A stretch of 64,000 nt of DNA, from contig NC_092607.1 of assembly GCF_047663525.1 (NCBI RefSeq), positions 4,497,001 through 4,561,000 on the forward strand, read 5' to 3'. This DNA is from Anas platyrhynchos (Eukaryota; Chordata; Aves; Anseriformes; Anatidae). Below, piece by piece: positions 1-43,414 of the stretch. The position numbers were made by a program, and so were the translations under genes. The notes beneath the pieces were generated by a model. That model searched no databases. It was not told the DNA's origin and was given only the letters and a program-made list of their open reading frames with translations. The stretch's first letter is position 1, and each line of letters opens with the position of its first letter.

Positions 1-637
1 AACCAGCCCCTTCCTGCTCTGCCCGATCATGAATCACCTCCGTGGCAGAGCAGCTTCTTGGCGCTGCCCGGCCCCGTGAATGCAGCCCCTTCATCCTGCG
101 GCACCTCTGGCCACGCGTTGCCAGCACGAGGTGGAAAACCTCCAAGCCTCCCTCTGCCTCCCCGCCTTGGGGCTGAGCCCCTGCGATGTTTGCGCGGCTG
201 TCTGGGAGCGCAGAGCTGCCTCGGTCCCGGTGCGGTTCCCCGGGGGGGTGTCAGGGGCTGTCTGGGCTGCAAATGGGCAAAACACATTTTTAAAGGGAGA
301 AATTCAGCCCTCAGCGGCTTTAGGAGGAGCCTTCTGGTTCTGGTCCCCATGGGAGGAGTTTCACCTCCCTGCAGCCTCCGCTGGCAGTGCTTCAGGGCGA
401 GCTTTGGTGGCTCGGTCGGGTCAATCAGACACCACCAGACCCCGCGGCTCATTTCAGGCAGTGTGTCCTGGTGCTGGGTGGGCACAGAAAAGGGACATCG
501 AGAAGCCACCCTCGGGTGGCTGAGTGGTGCCAGGGTGGGCACAGCACCCCCCTAGGGAATTGGGGCTGTCGGGGCTCGGTCCCTGCCCGGCGGCTGGAGC
601 TGGCAGTGCTGACCACCCGCTCTCTGTCCTGGCACAG
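1..637 (+). other. R3HDML: R3HDML intron (upstream part of the gene lies outside)
   Basis: This GC-rich stretch precedes the first recognisable R3HDML exon. I looked for the preceding CAP-domain exon, which should encode the cysteine-rich segment ending in HYTQ, and did not find it. The stretch is therefore best read as intron. Open frames here are GC-driven and resemble nothing I know. Confidence 0.6.
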
Positions 638-753
638 ATGGTGTGGGCGTCCTCCAACAGGCTGGGCTGCGCCATCCACGCCTGCAGCAACGTGCGGGTT
701 TGGGGCAGCACGTGGCGCCGCGCCGTCCTCCTCGTCTGCAACTACGCCATCAA
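638..753 (+). CDS. R3HDML: R3HDML penultimate coding exon
   Basis: Acceptor cacag at 637, donor AA|gtaagt after 753. It encodes the end of the CAP domain, including the invariant C-N-Y of the CRISP signature. Confidence 0.92.
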
Positions 754-974
754 GTAAGTGTGCGGGGAGCCGGCCGCACCGCGCCGTGCCACACTGCGCT
801 GGGTGCCGCGCAGGGGCGATGCTGCTCTCCTCTCTCCCCAGGGGCAACTGGATCGGGGAGGCACCCTACAAGGTGGGGAGGCCGTGCTCAGCCTGCCCGC
901 CCTCCTACGGCGGGGTCTGCTCCAACAACATGTGCTTCACGGGACTCAAATCCAACCAAGTGGGCTGGCTGTAG
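638..974 (+). CDS. R3HDML: R3HDML, 3' part (last two coding exons)
   Basis: C-terminal 82 residues of R3H domain containing-like, a secreted CAP/CRISP-superfamily protein related to peptidase inhibitor 15. Exons 638-753 and 842-974 are joined by an 88-bp intron; the lysine codon is split AA|G. The frame opens with [16 protein letters not shown], continues through the CAP signature VCNYAIKGNWIGE, and ends with a cysteine-rich tail ([15 protein letters not shown]) and a TAG stop. The MVW immediately follows a splice acceptor, matching the family junction after HYTQ. The signal peptide and the first two thirds of the protein lie upstream of the window. No enzymatic activity is established for the family member; the identity rests on near-complete similarity to the recalled human C terminus and on synteny next to HNF4A. 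Confidence 0.93.
842..974 (+). CDS. R3HDML: R3HDML last coding exon
   Basis: Acceptor ccccag at 841. It encodes [15 protein letters not shown] and the cysteine-rich tail, ending in the TAG at 972-974. Confidence 0.93.
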
Positions 975-1425
975 GGCTGCGGCAGTGCTCCACGCCCCCC
1001 CTGCCCCACCACCCCCTGGGGACGGGGGGAAAAGAGGATTATTTATAACACCACGCTGCTTTTGGCCCTCCGCCCCTCCTCCCTGTGCTGCGTTAGGCGT
1101 TAGGCAGGATATCAAACCCATTTCAGCCCTAGTGCTCCCACCCTTTTTGGACACCCTCTGGGGGCACCGCCTTTTCCAGCTGCTTCGTGCTGGGGGGCGC
1201 TGGGGACAGCTGGTGGTGGCCTGGGGCACGTGGGGGGAGCGGGGTTGGCTGTTACGGCCCTGCTGTGTGGGGCTGGGGGCTCTCCCTGCCACCCCAGGGC
1301 TGGGCAGGGGCCGTGCAGTGACCAGCCAGACCGTCCCTTTGGGGTGAGTGACTGGAGCCCTGTGTGCATCACTCTGTGGGGCCCCCGGCTCTGAGCACCC
1401 CAATAAAGCGGTCTGGAGACCCGAG
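975..1425 (+). other. R3HDML: R3HDML 3' UTR
   Basis: GC-rich untranslated tail between the stop codon and the polyadenylation site. The end is estimated at about 20 bp past the AATAAA. Confidence 0.75.
1402..1407 (+). terminator. R3HDML: R3HDML polyadenylation signal AATAAA
   Basis: Canonical AATAAA followed at 1,425-1,440 by a GT-rich stretch (gtgctcgtgtctgtcc) of the kind bound by the cleavage machinery. Confidence 0.85.
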
Positions 1426-2589
1426 TGCTCGTGTCTGTCCTTACTCACAGCCTGCTGCCCCCTCCTAACATGGAGTTGTGCAAGTTTGCTCTGTGTTTTG
1501 GGGTTTCCCCAAAGCGCCAAAGGGTGCAGGAGCTCTGTGTTGGCCATTGCTCTGGGGGATGCCCGGGCACTTTGCTCCATCGTGTGGGAGAAGCCAGCAC
1601 TGCCGGGACACCGGGCACAGCAGGGACACGGCTGCCAAAAATCCCCGAGGTTTTGGCTCAAGACCGTGCCCTGCCTGCGATGCTGGGGCTGGTGGGAGCT
1701 GGGGCAGGCAGAGCCCCCCCAGGTGCCCCAGCTCTCCCCATCTGCCAGCTGCTTGGATTTCTTCCAAACCTGCCTTTCCCCCACTGCTGCAAAGGGCTTT
1801 AGCCCAGCCTGGAGGTGACAGGGGGCTCAGTCCCAGCCTGGGCTGCCGGGAGGGGGTGCAGAGCTGTCCCCCAGAACCTGGCAGAGCTGGGTTGGTGTTG
1901 CCTCAGGTGTGGGCACGCTGGCAAGACGCCCCTTCCTTCCCCTGCGGCACGCCTCCCAGGAGGGAAGGGGGGAGGCCAAGCAGCGCCCCCCAAATGGAAC
2001 CCCCTCAAACCTCCCTGCAGGGCCCTGCCCAAGTGTGGGGTCGCACCCACACACCTTGTGACTGTGAGGTCCCAGATGTCCTCCTGGGTGGAGCAGGGAT
2101 GTCCACGGGTCACTCCAGGCCATCGCAGGTCCCCACGAACCCCAGGAAGGCAGCCAGCTCTCCCTGCTGCTCCGTGAGCACAGACAGAGCATCCTGCAAG
2201 GAGACCGCCAGAAACAGGGGTGCAGGGAAGGATTTGGGGAGCAGAGGGAGATGAGGAGCGAGCTGCAAACACCACGCACCAGCCCCACGCTGTGGGCACC
2301 ACCCTGCATCCCACCACTGCATCCCCAGCCCCACCGACCCCCCCGGTTTGGCACCGAGGGCACAAACCCTGAGCTGCAGCCGGGGGATTTCCCCCCTTGG
2401 CCGGGCTCTGCTCTGCCCCAGCCCCTCTCTGCCATCCCCAGCCCGGCGCCACGTGGCTCTGCCCTCGCTCGCCTTTGTTCCCCCCACGGCCGGGCGATGC
2501 CGTGAGCCCCGCGGTGCCGACCTCCCCGCAGCCGGGGGGAGCCCCGGCCTCCGCCGCCCTGGCCTTGACACCGGCTGGCAGCAGGAGCC
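1426..2589. other. R3HDML-HNF4A intergenic DNA
   Basis: GC-rich, with many short open frames on both strands but no recognisable exon, RNA gene or repeat. Confidence 0.6.
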
Positions 2590-2690
2590 CCAAAAGAGTC
2601 CAGTAAAAGCCATGTTTGAGTTTCTAGCTTGGCAGCAGTTACTATAGCTACAGCAACAGCACCTTGCAGATTGGTTTCCATAAGAGCTGG

Positions 2691-2703
2691 GTTACTATTT
2701 AAC
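2691..2703 (+). promoter_or_regulatory. HNF4A: HNF1-type site in P2
   Basis: Imperfect palindrome with GTTA and TTAAC half sites, 223 bp before the exon 1D ATG. The equivalent human element is the one altered in some MODY families. Confidence 0.75.
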
Positions 2704-2733
2704 ATCTCCACCCACATTAGCCCTGATTAAGCG

Positions 2734-2742
2734 AATCAATAA
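2734..2742 (+). promoter_or_regulatory. HNF4A: HNF6/Onecut-type site in P2
   Basis: AATCAATAA fits the Onecut consensus around a TCAAT core and sits 31 bp downstream of the HNF1-type site, as in the recalled human promoter. Confidence 0.7.
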
Positions 2743-2824
2743 GATAACAGGAGAGGCAGGTTTCCTCGCCCTGCCTCTCCACGCTCCCTCCTGCCTTCAC
2801 CTAGTTCCTTAGAAAGACACTTCC

Positions 2825-2871
2825 ATTTATTTATTTTATTTTTTTTTTAATTTTATTTTATTTTTTTAATT
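2825..2871. repeat. 47-bp A/T-only tract
   Basis: Uninterrupted A and T (mostly T with single A), between the P2 core and exon 1D, in otherwise GC-rich DNA. It could supply a TATA-like or nucleosome-free element, or be a simple low-complexity insertion. Confidence 0.85.
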
Positions 2872-2925
2872 CCTACACTTCCTCCGCCTTTCGCCCCGAG
2901 TCCCCGTAGTGGTAGCCGGCGCGAC

Positions 2926-35059
<32,134 letters not shown>

Positions 35060-36908
35060 CAAGCTGCAGACCGGCTGGCCTCGTTGAGAAGACCGTGTGG
35101 GAGAAAAGCCCGAGCTGCCTCTGTCACTGTGAAAAGAGAAGCCATCCAGAGGTCCTCGGGCACAAACACACGGACTTGCTTATTGGACTAGTCCACCACT
35201 ACCAAAAGCTGTCTTCCTGCAGCTATGGGCAGCGCACGCCACGGAGAGCCTCGAGTCATAGAACTAAGGTTGAAGCCTTCCTGAAACCCTCATTCCTCAT
35301 AAGAAGGGCCAGATTTCTGTCTGCCTCCATTGGGAGGTTTGCAGGGACTGGCTGTGGACAGTGCAGCTGGTTGTTCCCCATTGCTGCCTCTCTGCGTCGG
35401 TTCAGCATGCACCAGACCCTGTGAACAAGCAATTCTCCAAACCAAGACACTGTGCTGTGCAAAAGGAGGGCCTCCACCCACAGCCATGCCAGTTCCCCAG
35501 ACAGCCCCCATCCTGCCAGACTTCTCGGAGGTGGCAGCTGCCCTAGGAGCATTGCTGCAGGTGAAGCACACTGGGGTTTGCCCAGGCAGCACTGAGAGAA
35601 CGGTTCCTCAGCCTCAGCTCACCCCAAACCTTACCATGGTCACCTTCCAGCAAACTAAGCTCCCAGCCAGCTCTACCAAACCTTCTCAGCTGATTCAGGC
35701 ACACTTGCCCACTGGGATTTTCCACTATTTGTATCCTGCTGCCTTTTGAGGGGTTTTGCTGTTTCCATGCCATGGCTGCTGTCCCACCACAGGGCTCAGA
35801 GAGGCAGCCAGATCATTCCTTTATACTACTGCCTCCTCACCACCCAGCATGGGAAGCCGGGGAATGTGGGATGGGGCCACCCCAGCACAGGCTGTGAGGG
35901 TGAGAATTGCCTGGGCCTCACAGACAGACTCCTGAGTGCCAGGAGTGTTGTAACCCAGGAGTTCAGCTCAGACCCTTTGCTTTAACGCTAAGACATGCCA
36001 TATGATCTACGTGTCCAGTTCAGTGACACTCCCTCCTTAGAGTGGGTGGCTGATAACAGATTTATAGGGCTTCACAATGTGATAAGAACTCATTATGGCT
36101 CCTCCAGACCTCAGCAGGTTTGAGAGCAGAGCCTCAAAACACAGTGCTTTGAGTCCCACAGCGAAGACCGACAGAGGCCAGGGAAGGGCCCTGTCCCACC
36201 AGAGCCCCTCGGTCTGCCCCAGCCTGCACAGCCTAGCCCCCGTTTCCCTGTGCCTGCCTATTTCTGTTACTCTCTGAAGCCTGTCAGGGCCGAAACCATG
36301 CAGGTTTGACCTTTGGTTTACAGCTGAAATCAGGCAAGGAGCCCTCCCGTCGCCTCCGCGGGCACGGCCTCCAGGCCTCTCCTCAGGTTCAGTTTTGGCA
36401 GCACCACAGCAGAGGTGCTGAGAAAACCTGGAACGAATGTTTTTTTGTGAGAGAAGGCCGACAGCAGATGCACAGCATCTGTGCCCTGGAAAACCCAGCA
36501 CAAGGAGAAAGATCCTGGTTTAGCACCGGGGCAACAGCAGCTCTACCGAACCACAGACTGCGTTCCTGCGGGTCCCGGCTATGTGGGGTGATGTGGGCCC
36601 TGTGGGGACATGAAGCTGGTGGAATCGCAGCAAAAATGGGGCCTGGGACAGGTCCCCAGCAGGGACGAATCTGAGCCAGCCACACCAGAGGAGCTGCAGC
36701 TCTGTGCCATGATCGCCAATGCAAACATGGAACACCTCACCTTGCGCCCACGGCGTCAGAAGCGTTGTATCGTCCCTGAGAGCTGGTGGCATTATACTGA
36801 GTAATTTATTGCAATGATGAGATGAATCCAATCATTTTCTGTAAATTATTTTGTAAATCACATTGATTATTTATAATTGGGAGATTAAATGCAAAAAAAA
36901 AAAAAAAA
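35060..36908 (+). other. HNF4A: HNF4A 3' UTR
   Basis: About 1.85 kb to the first plausible polyadenylation signal, consistent with the recalled human 3' UTR size. Open frames inside it show no family resemblance. Confidence 0.65.
36884..36889 (+). terminator. HNF4A: Candidate HNF4A polyadenylation signal ATTAAA
   Basis: ATTAAA in an AT-rich conserved-looking stretch, followed by a genomic A16 at 36893-36908. Further AATAAA copies at 37108, 37384 and 37633 are alternatives. Confidence 0.5.
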
Positions 36909-39900
36909 GATTAACCAGGCTGTCTTTTCCAACTGCAGCAACCTTTTTCCCCGTATGTAGAGATACTCTGTGGGGAATCACTGTGGTCCATTTGCACCGA
37001 GCATTCCTCGATACTGTACATTAATTTTTGCTGGTTACTGCCTTCCAATGGAAACAGAGGAATATTTCTTCACTAGAGTTTGTATTCATAAAAAAAAAAA
37101 AAAAAGAAATAAATGCCAAAATATTTTCTAACTTTTCCCAGACAGATGGATTTCTTTCTTCTGGGAAGATTTATTCTAAATTCAGGAGCTCACCTCCCTG
37201 TTGGTCTGAGCACAAAGCATATGTGTATTGAGGAAAAAACTAAAAAACAAGTGTTTGATGTCACTGCCAGCTATCACTATTTCATGGGGAGCCTAATGTT
37301 AGCTGGTGTCTGTCCTGAAGCCATGTATGCTGGAATCATAAGGTTGAATGACAACCCCAATTTTCATTAAAACAACCACGAAGAATAAATATTTACTTCC
37401 ATGATTCCAAAGAGCTTAAAAACTTCAATTAACCACACTCTGAGTGCCAAGCGATGGAAGCTAAAATGTTATTAGCATTTTGAACCCATTAATTTCTAAA
37501 TCCCTCTCGTATTTTAAGGGTCATTTTTTAGTATTTTGGGGCAATGATTCTGCTTTGGTTCACACACAGCCAACCTGCTGCTGACAGCAGGTGCAGTCAA
37601 AGGCAGAGTGAGCTTATAGGGCACAATAAGACAATAAAGTGAAAGTCAGCTTGTCACCAGTTGTAAAGGTGAAGAAATGCCCTGACAATTAGAGAAGACT
37701 CCTAATGACCTGCTCTGATCACGCGAGCCTGCTCTCAGCTGCAGCATTCCTGGCAAGATAACAGGAAGAGAGGAGAGAGGTCTAGATTGCTATAAAGATT
37801 TGGTATCTGGGGAGGAGCAACATCTAGCATTTTAAGTGCTGATCCACCTGAGATGCCCTTCATGTCTCCCCATCTCCTGCCCCTACGGTGAAGTGAGGAG
37901 GACAGTCCCACCCCAGGCAGAAGGGCTTGAGGGGCAGCCTGGTTTTGCAGCCTGCTACTCACATCACGAGCCTCCTTGTGCATCCAGTGACCTTCCAGTT
38001 AGTCATGTTGGTGAAAACATCTCATACCTGTCAACAGGTATGAGATGCAGCTATGCTTGAGGGCTGTATGGAGACAGAACTTAAAGTTTGCCTTCACTCA
38101 GACACCAAGGGCCCAGAATAGGGCAGGCCTCGAACAACACACCCCAGCACCTACGCACCCTTCCCCAGCTGATGATCCAGAACCCCAATGCCATTGCTAG
38201 ATGCATTATATCAGCCCAGACACAGTGGCTGAGTGATTAGTCAAGAAAAGGAAAAGGAGTTAATTCCTTGCCTTTAATGTGGAATAAAACCCAGGACTGC
38301 TCTGTCTGCACAGGAACCCCGTGACCCACAGTTGGTTTCACCTGGGTATATGCCCTAATAGCTCTGCATATGCAATATCAAATCTTTGAAGCAATAAATT
38401 CTCCTGGATTCCTTCCCGTGAACTGTTCTATCAAGGTTGCCCTTTACCTGGTTAATCTTAAATCAGTGCAGTCCCTAGAAGATTTTTCTCATTGCTGGAT
38501 TCAGCTTGCTTGGAAAAAAACCTACAAACAGCCCCAGAGACAACTTTGTCCTTATGAGGTATCCTCAGTCACAGCCCTCACCTCTTCTGTCGTTCCAGCC
38601 TGGAATCACACTGAGACACTGGTTTTGCCATGCACAGGCTGTGTTTTATCCTCCTGGGCTCCCTGGAGCCTGCAGGCAATGTCCCATGACACAGGGGGTG
38701 GCTTCTGTAAGGACAGAAGTATTGGCTTTTGAGACAACTTCCTGACATTGTTTTTGGACAAGAGAGCCTTTTACTGTTCTCTTCTGTGCTTGCTACCTAA
38801 ACTGAGGACATTATCCCAGAGATTAGTATCTCCAGCTGCAAGATATTTTCATGATGTTCAAACAAAGATCTGCAGAAGCGGTATTTTTAGGTACTCTGGC
38901 CACTAAGAAATGCATTCTTTTCATATTCCTTATATAACCCTCATATGAAATCACCAACAGGCTTTGGAGCCTTTTCCACAGCTTTCATATCTCAGTGGAA
39001 AGAAAGAAACAAACAAAAAAATGGCAAATGAGCTTTATGGCCTGCATATCATCTCTGACAAAAGCAACTATTGCTGCTATTAAACTTGCAAGTGTACACA
39101 CAGGCACAGATAGTCATGAAAAACAAGAGGCAGCTGGGACAGCTCAGCAACGTGGCACTGCTGAGCCAGGCAATTCTGAGTGCCAGGCTGTCAGGTTCCT
39201 TCAAGGCTGAGTGCAAAAAATACCAACCAGTTTGGGAATTCAGGCCGTGCCCTGCGCAGTCCCCTTCTGCTCTGACAGACTGGGGAGGGAAGGGTAAGGT
39301 GTGGGTACGTTTAAAATCCCTCTCCCCATTCCTAATTCAGGTGTGACCCTGACAGCCATAAACACACCTAGCACCTGAAAAATTGCCAGCCAGGCCAATA
39401 AAGGTGGCAATATACTGTCAGCTTCGTTACGTGCAGAGTGAGCAGGGGAGCTCGGCACAAACAGGACGGCAGTCACTTCCTGCAGCTTGGTGCCCTTGTA
39501 GGAAAAAAAGAGGCTGCTGCGGTCACCAGCGTGCTCCCTGCTAAAGCCCGGGAGGTGGAGAGCTCTTGGTCTGAGCTGCCTTGGGAAGGAAGGTGATTTG
39601 GGAACTGTATTTCCAAGGCTTACTCTAGTTTTGGGCCTGGAGTGATGCCAGGTTGGCTGCTTCATCAGGTTTCAGAGGCCTGGGGCCACCCCTGCTGCAG
39701 GTGGTTACTCACAGAAAATACAGGCCACAGAAACTGCTTCTCTTCTTCCCACTGAAATAAGGGCTTGTGACGGGTACCAGGCTGAAAATCCCCAGAGCAA
39801 AGCACCCAGTCCAACCCAGGGAGCAGCAGTGCTTCATCAGCTTCATCCTGCCCCCACCGCTTACAGGCTGGATTTTGGAGGAGCAAAACCGAGTGCTCGT

Positions 39901-42900
39901 GCTGCTCTAACACAGCCCTCAGCGCTGTGGCATCACCACAGAGGTGCTGGCAGGACACACAGCTCCCCGAGCAGCACATCCACAGCACCCAGCAAGGGCT
40001 GATCCTGCCAGGGACCCATCCCACCACGGAGCCAGCTGCTTTCCTTCCGCTGTGCAAAGACACCGGGAAGCATGATGGAAGGCTGAGAAAACACGGTCTG
40101 TTCAGAATAAATTAAACTACAGAAATCCTGTAATATTTAAAACATTCAGAGGCCCTGCCAAGCACATTCCTCACCGAGCTTTTGCGAAAACATGGTTAGT
40201 CTTGAAGCTAGTAAAGCCAAGGAGGAAAGAAATCTTTTCTCAGGCCCTGGGATGGGTACGGCTGTGTCTGTCACACTGTGACCTGGCTGCAAGGCTGACT
40301 GCATGTGAGCATGACTTTTACGTGGCTGGGAGGGGGTCTCTGCCTGCGTACGTATGGGAACAGCTGCTTCCCAGGCAGATGTGACAGCTTTGAATGTGTT
40401 TGCATATTACTGACTGTTCCCGTAGCTTTGCATGTGGCTCTGGCCCGCCACACGTGCAGAGCAGGGGCAGAGCTCTGCAGAGGGATGCTTACTTCTCAGA
40501 ACCAAAGCTGAGATCCCCTTCTCACCCCGAGACACACAGGGCAAGAGCAGGCATGGACGACTGGCTGGAAGGAGTCTTCCAGGCTTTGAGACCATGAATG
40601 TTTATGGTAATTTAGGGCATATTTTCACTTCACCCTCTTTGTGCCTGTAAGCATGGAGGAGTAGCTGTTGGACTGCATCACAGCCGAGCACCCCACGGGT
40701 CAGCTACCACATCCAGAGCAGGCTTGCACCAACCAGCCTGGCACAGCCCTGCTTGGTGGATAAATATTGTCTGCCATTCCCCAATGCTCCTTTTCATCCT
40801 CCTGCTCTGCTTCAATAGCAGAAACTCAGGCCTGGGACACAACACGGCCCCACACGTGCGCAGGCCTCGCCCAGCATCATGGACTGCTGGCTCTCTCTCG
40901 TGGTGCTGAGCTGCCCAAAGGGTTTGTGTAATCCACAGGGCACCGAGCTTCCACCTGCACCCTGAGGGCCAGAACCCCTCTTGGCCTGAACTGTACAGAG
41001 ATTATCTTTATTACAGGACTGTTATGTTTGCACAGTTTAGCGACTTAATATCAGTTTAAAGCCTTCTCTGCTAGCAGTGCTGTTTGAAGTCATGCTCTCG
41101 TCTCAGCCTCAGCTTGCCAAGACTGTAAAATGTTTATTGCTAATGGTGGAAAAGCTTGAAGAAGCCAAGATAACTTTCCCAGGCTGGGTATTAAGACTGT
41201 TTGGATAAGTAAATGAGTGAAGAGTATTACACGAACTTCATTAAATATCAACCAACACCAACAGCCATCCATTTATAACACAACGGCAGGGTGCGGGAGC
41301 ACCCAGGAGCAGCAGAGCTGAGAAAGGTATGAACCACAAGTGATAGGAGAGAGGAACACGAGAAAGGCTGGATTCCCCATGGGGTCCAGGTGTGGCTCCA
41401 AGGTCAGGCAACACAACTCCTGACTGAAACTCATGCAAAATACAATAGATTTGGGGCTGATGAAGTAGTAGAGCACTAGAGCTCATTCCCTCTCAGCTGG
41501 GGATGTTTGCACGCATGTGATGCACTACATCCTCCTCCCTCCTGCAGCCACGCGTAAGGCAAAACTCTCCAACTAGGGGAGGACTATTGGTGTTTGTTTC
41601 CATTTTTTTGGCTTTACTTCCTTATAGCCATGTTTTGCCTTTACTGGTTTCTAGTCACAGGATGCCACACCACTTAAACTACAGAAACTCTTGCTACTGT
41701 TGCCATGATTTCACATGCCAGCACTTTAACAGTCCCCCTGTAACGTGGCTCAGAGCTTGAAACCTTCACTTTGATTCACCACCACCTTTGAGTCCCACAT
41801 TCTCCACATAAGGAAAACTGGAGCCAGACAGTTACTCCATTTGGAGACCACCCCCAAAATGTACATGTATTTCATCTCTAGTCCTTCTTCACTACACAGC
41901 ATTCTCATTTCTACTTATTCCTTCCTTATATATCTTTCCTTATACATCCTTCCTTATTCTCCTTTATTAGCACAAGGCTCCTGCTCTTATTTTAGTACCC
42001 TTTAGTATCACCAATCATCCCTGCTTGGTCCCAACACCCTGTTGCAGCAGCTATAAACAGATCTGGTACTGTCTCCCTGCTAAACCATCCTCACTAGTAC
42101 AATTCCAACCAAATTCTGCACCTGTAGCACAAATTCCTGATCACAACTCCAGCATTTCCTACCTCTTTGGTGTTCTTAAACCTTTTCTCAGATCACCTCT
42201 ACCTCCTGCTAATTTCAAGCAATTAGCTGGGATTAAATGCAACTGGGAACCTCCTTCATCTGTGAGGCCACAGACCTGCCTTCCAAACATGCTCCTTCTC
42301 CTTCCTTCCAGAGGGATTTTACCTGCTCAGAGACAGCTCCCTCCAAAATGCATCCACAGCTGTCAGCTTCAGGCTCTCACCTATGCCCTGGGCCTCCACA
42401 TCCTGCCTGGTTGCTTTTCTCCTTGTGCTTCAGGGCTCTGGACCCAGGAGCTGTAAGAATGTAAAGAGGAGCAATGTAAGGCCTCTTGTTCTCCCTTGTG
42501 AAGTCTCTTCACAACCTCATTTATCCCCTGATCTACTGAAAAGGGCACAAAATAACATCACAAGCAGGCCTAATTCACGGAGAGCATCCCAGCACAGGGC
42601 ACCGGCTTGCCCAGCTGCACCCAGCTCTGAGCTGGCTGGACCCAAAGTCATGCTGGACTGAAACACTGGCAATGGGTCAAACCCTGTATTCCCCTTCTCC
42701 TGAAACGTCTCTCTGCAGGTAAACACCTGCAGCATATTAAATTTACTGCCACATTGGTGCATCTCTTGCCTGGCACGGTGTCATTGCAATCTTTTCAATT
42801 TCAGAAGGGTGAAACCTCCAAGAGGAGTAAATCAGGGCTGAATATCAGATGCTACGGAAAGGCCTGGCTTCCCACTGAGGGCTCCCTGGGCTCCCACTGT

Positions 42901-43143
42901 CCAACTGTCCTCGACTCCCTCTCCTGGCTGCAGGCACAGGCTGCAACCCAAGGCAGGAGCAGCGCCCACCGCCCCACAGGGACCCCCCAGGTGGGGCACA
43001 GAGCCCAGTGGGTGCTGAGCCCCTTGCGCCACCTCCCTCTGTCCATGGATCAGGGGGGTAAATGTGAGCCCTTCTTTCCCTACACCCTCACTAGCCCTCC
43101 CTGCTGGACCCTTTTTAAAGCAGCAAGCCCGGGGTGGGGCCAT
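36909..43143. other. HNF4A-TTPAL intergenic DNA
   Basis: About 6 kb with no supported gene. It holds extra AATAAA motifs that could serve longer HNF4A transcripts, a perfect 13-bp hairpin at 38018-38047, and pyrimidine-rich degenerate repeats around 41910-41965. The 143-aa frame at 42025-42456 is unrecognised and probably chance. Confidence 0.6.
38018..38047. repeat. Perfect inverted repeat, 13-bp arms, 4-nt loop
   Basis: CATCTCATACCTG at 38018-38030, loop TCAA, then CAGGTATGAGATG at 38035-38047. There are no mismatches, and pairing stops sharply outside. Confidence 0.97.
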
Positions 43144-43175
<32 letters not shown>

Positions 43176-43203
43176 GTAGTAGTAGTAGTAGTACTAGTAG
43201 TAC
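43144..43203. repeat. Palindromic trinucleotide repeat (TAC)10-(TAG)6
   Basis: Ten TAC units at 43144-43173 run directly into six TAG units at 43174-43191, then TAC TAG TAG TAC. Because TAG-type repeats are the complement of TAC-type repeats, the array is self-complementary: 19-bp perfect arms centred at 43174/43175, extendable to 28-bp arms (43147-43202) with one mismatch. Confidence 0.97.
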
Positions 43204-43414
43204 ACCACATTTCATGCCCCCCAGTCTGCATTCCTGGGTTTTCTGCCCTCTCAAAACACAAAGCCAGCTCTCCATTAGTGCTGTCTCCCTCTACCCTCAC
43301 TAAAATCCCCCCTGTAGCCCTCTTCCCCATCCCAGGAGCTGGCTCCACTTGCCTGGACCCCGCTGTGGGACCCCCCCAGCCCCTCATGAGCAGTGGCTGC
43401 TGCAGGGGGGCACG

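Larger units (their letters stand above)
2590..2871 (+). promoter_or_regulatory. HNF4A: HNF4A distal promoter P2
   Basis: The stretch just upstream of exon 1D carries in order an HNF1-type site at 2691-2703 (gttactatttaac; 11 of 13 against GTTAATNATTAAC), a homeodomain ATTA core at 2726-2730, an HNF6/Onecut-type site at 2734-2742 (aatcaataa) and a following gataac. This order matches the human P2 promoter as I recall it, where HNF1A/B, PDX1 and HNF6 drive the islet-type transcripts. Factor assignments are inferred from motif and position. The transcription start was not identified; it probably lies between 2,760 and 2,920. Confidence 0.85.

Noticed and set aside
888-1784. 298-aa minus-strand open frame opposite the R3HDML end
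   Set aside because: GC-rich DNA depleted of stops; low-complexity residues, no domain, and it overlaps a real 3' UTR and polyadenylation site.
1799-2717. 264-296-aa minus-strand frames before the P2 promoter
   Set aside because: Pro/Gly/Ala-rich composition from GC bias and overlap with the P2 promoter elements; no family resemblance.
35245-35280. tcatagaactaaggttgaag in the HNF4A 3' UTR as a CR1 fragment
   Set aside because: Only a short resemblance to a CR1 end; neighbouring sequence does not continue the match.
42025-42456. 143-aa plus-strand frame in the HNF4A-TTPAL gap
   Set aside because: Not recognised, no splice or promoter context, and the upstream sequence is pyrimidine-rich low complexity. 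A cross-species comparison would be decisive.
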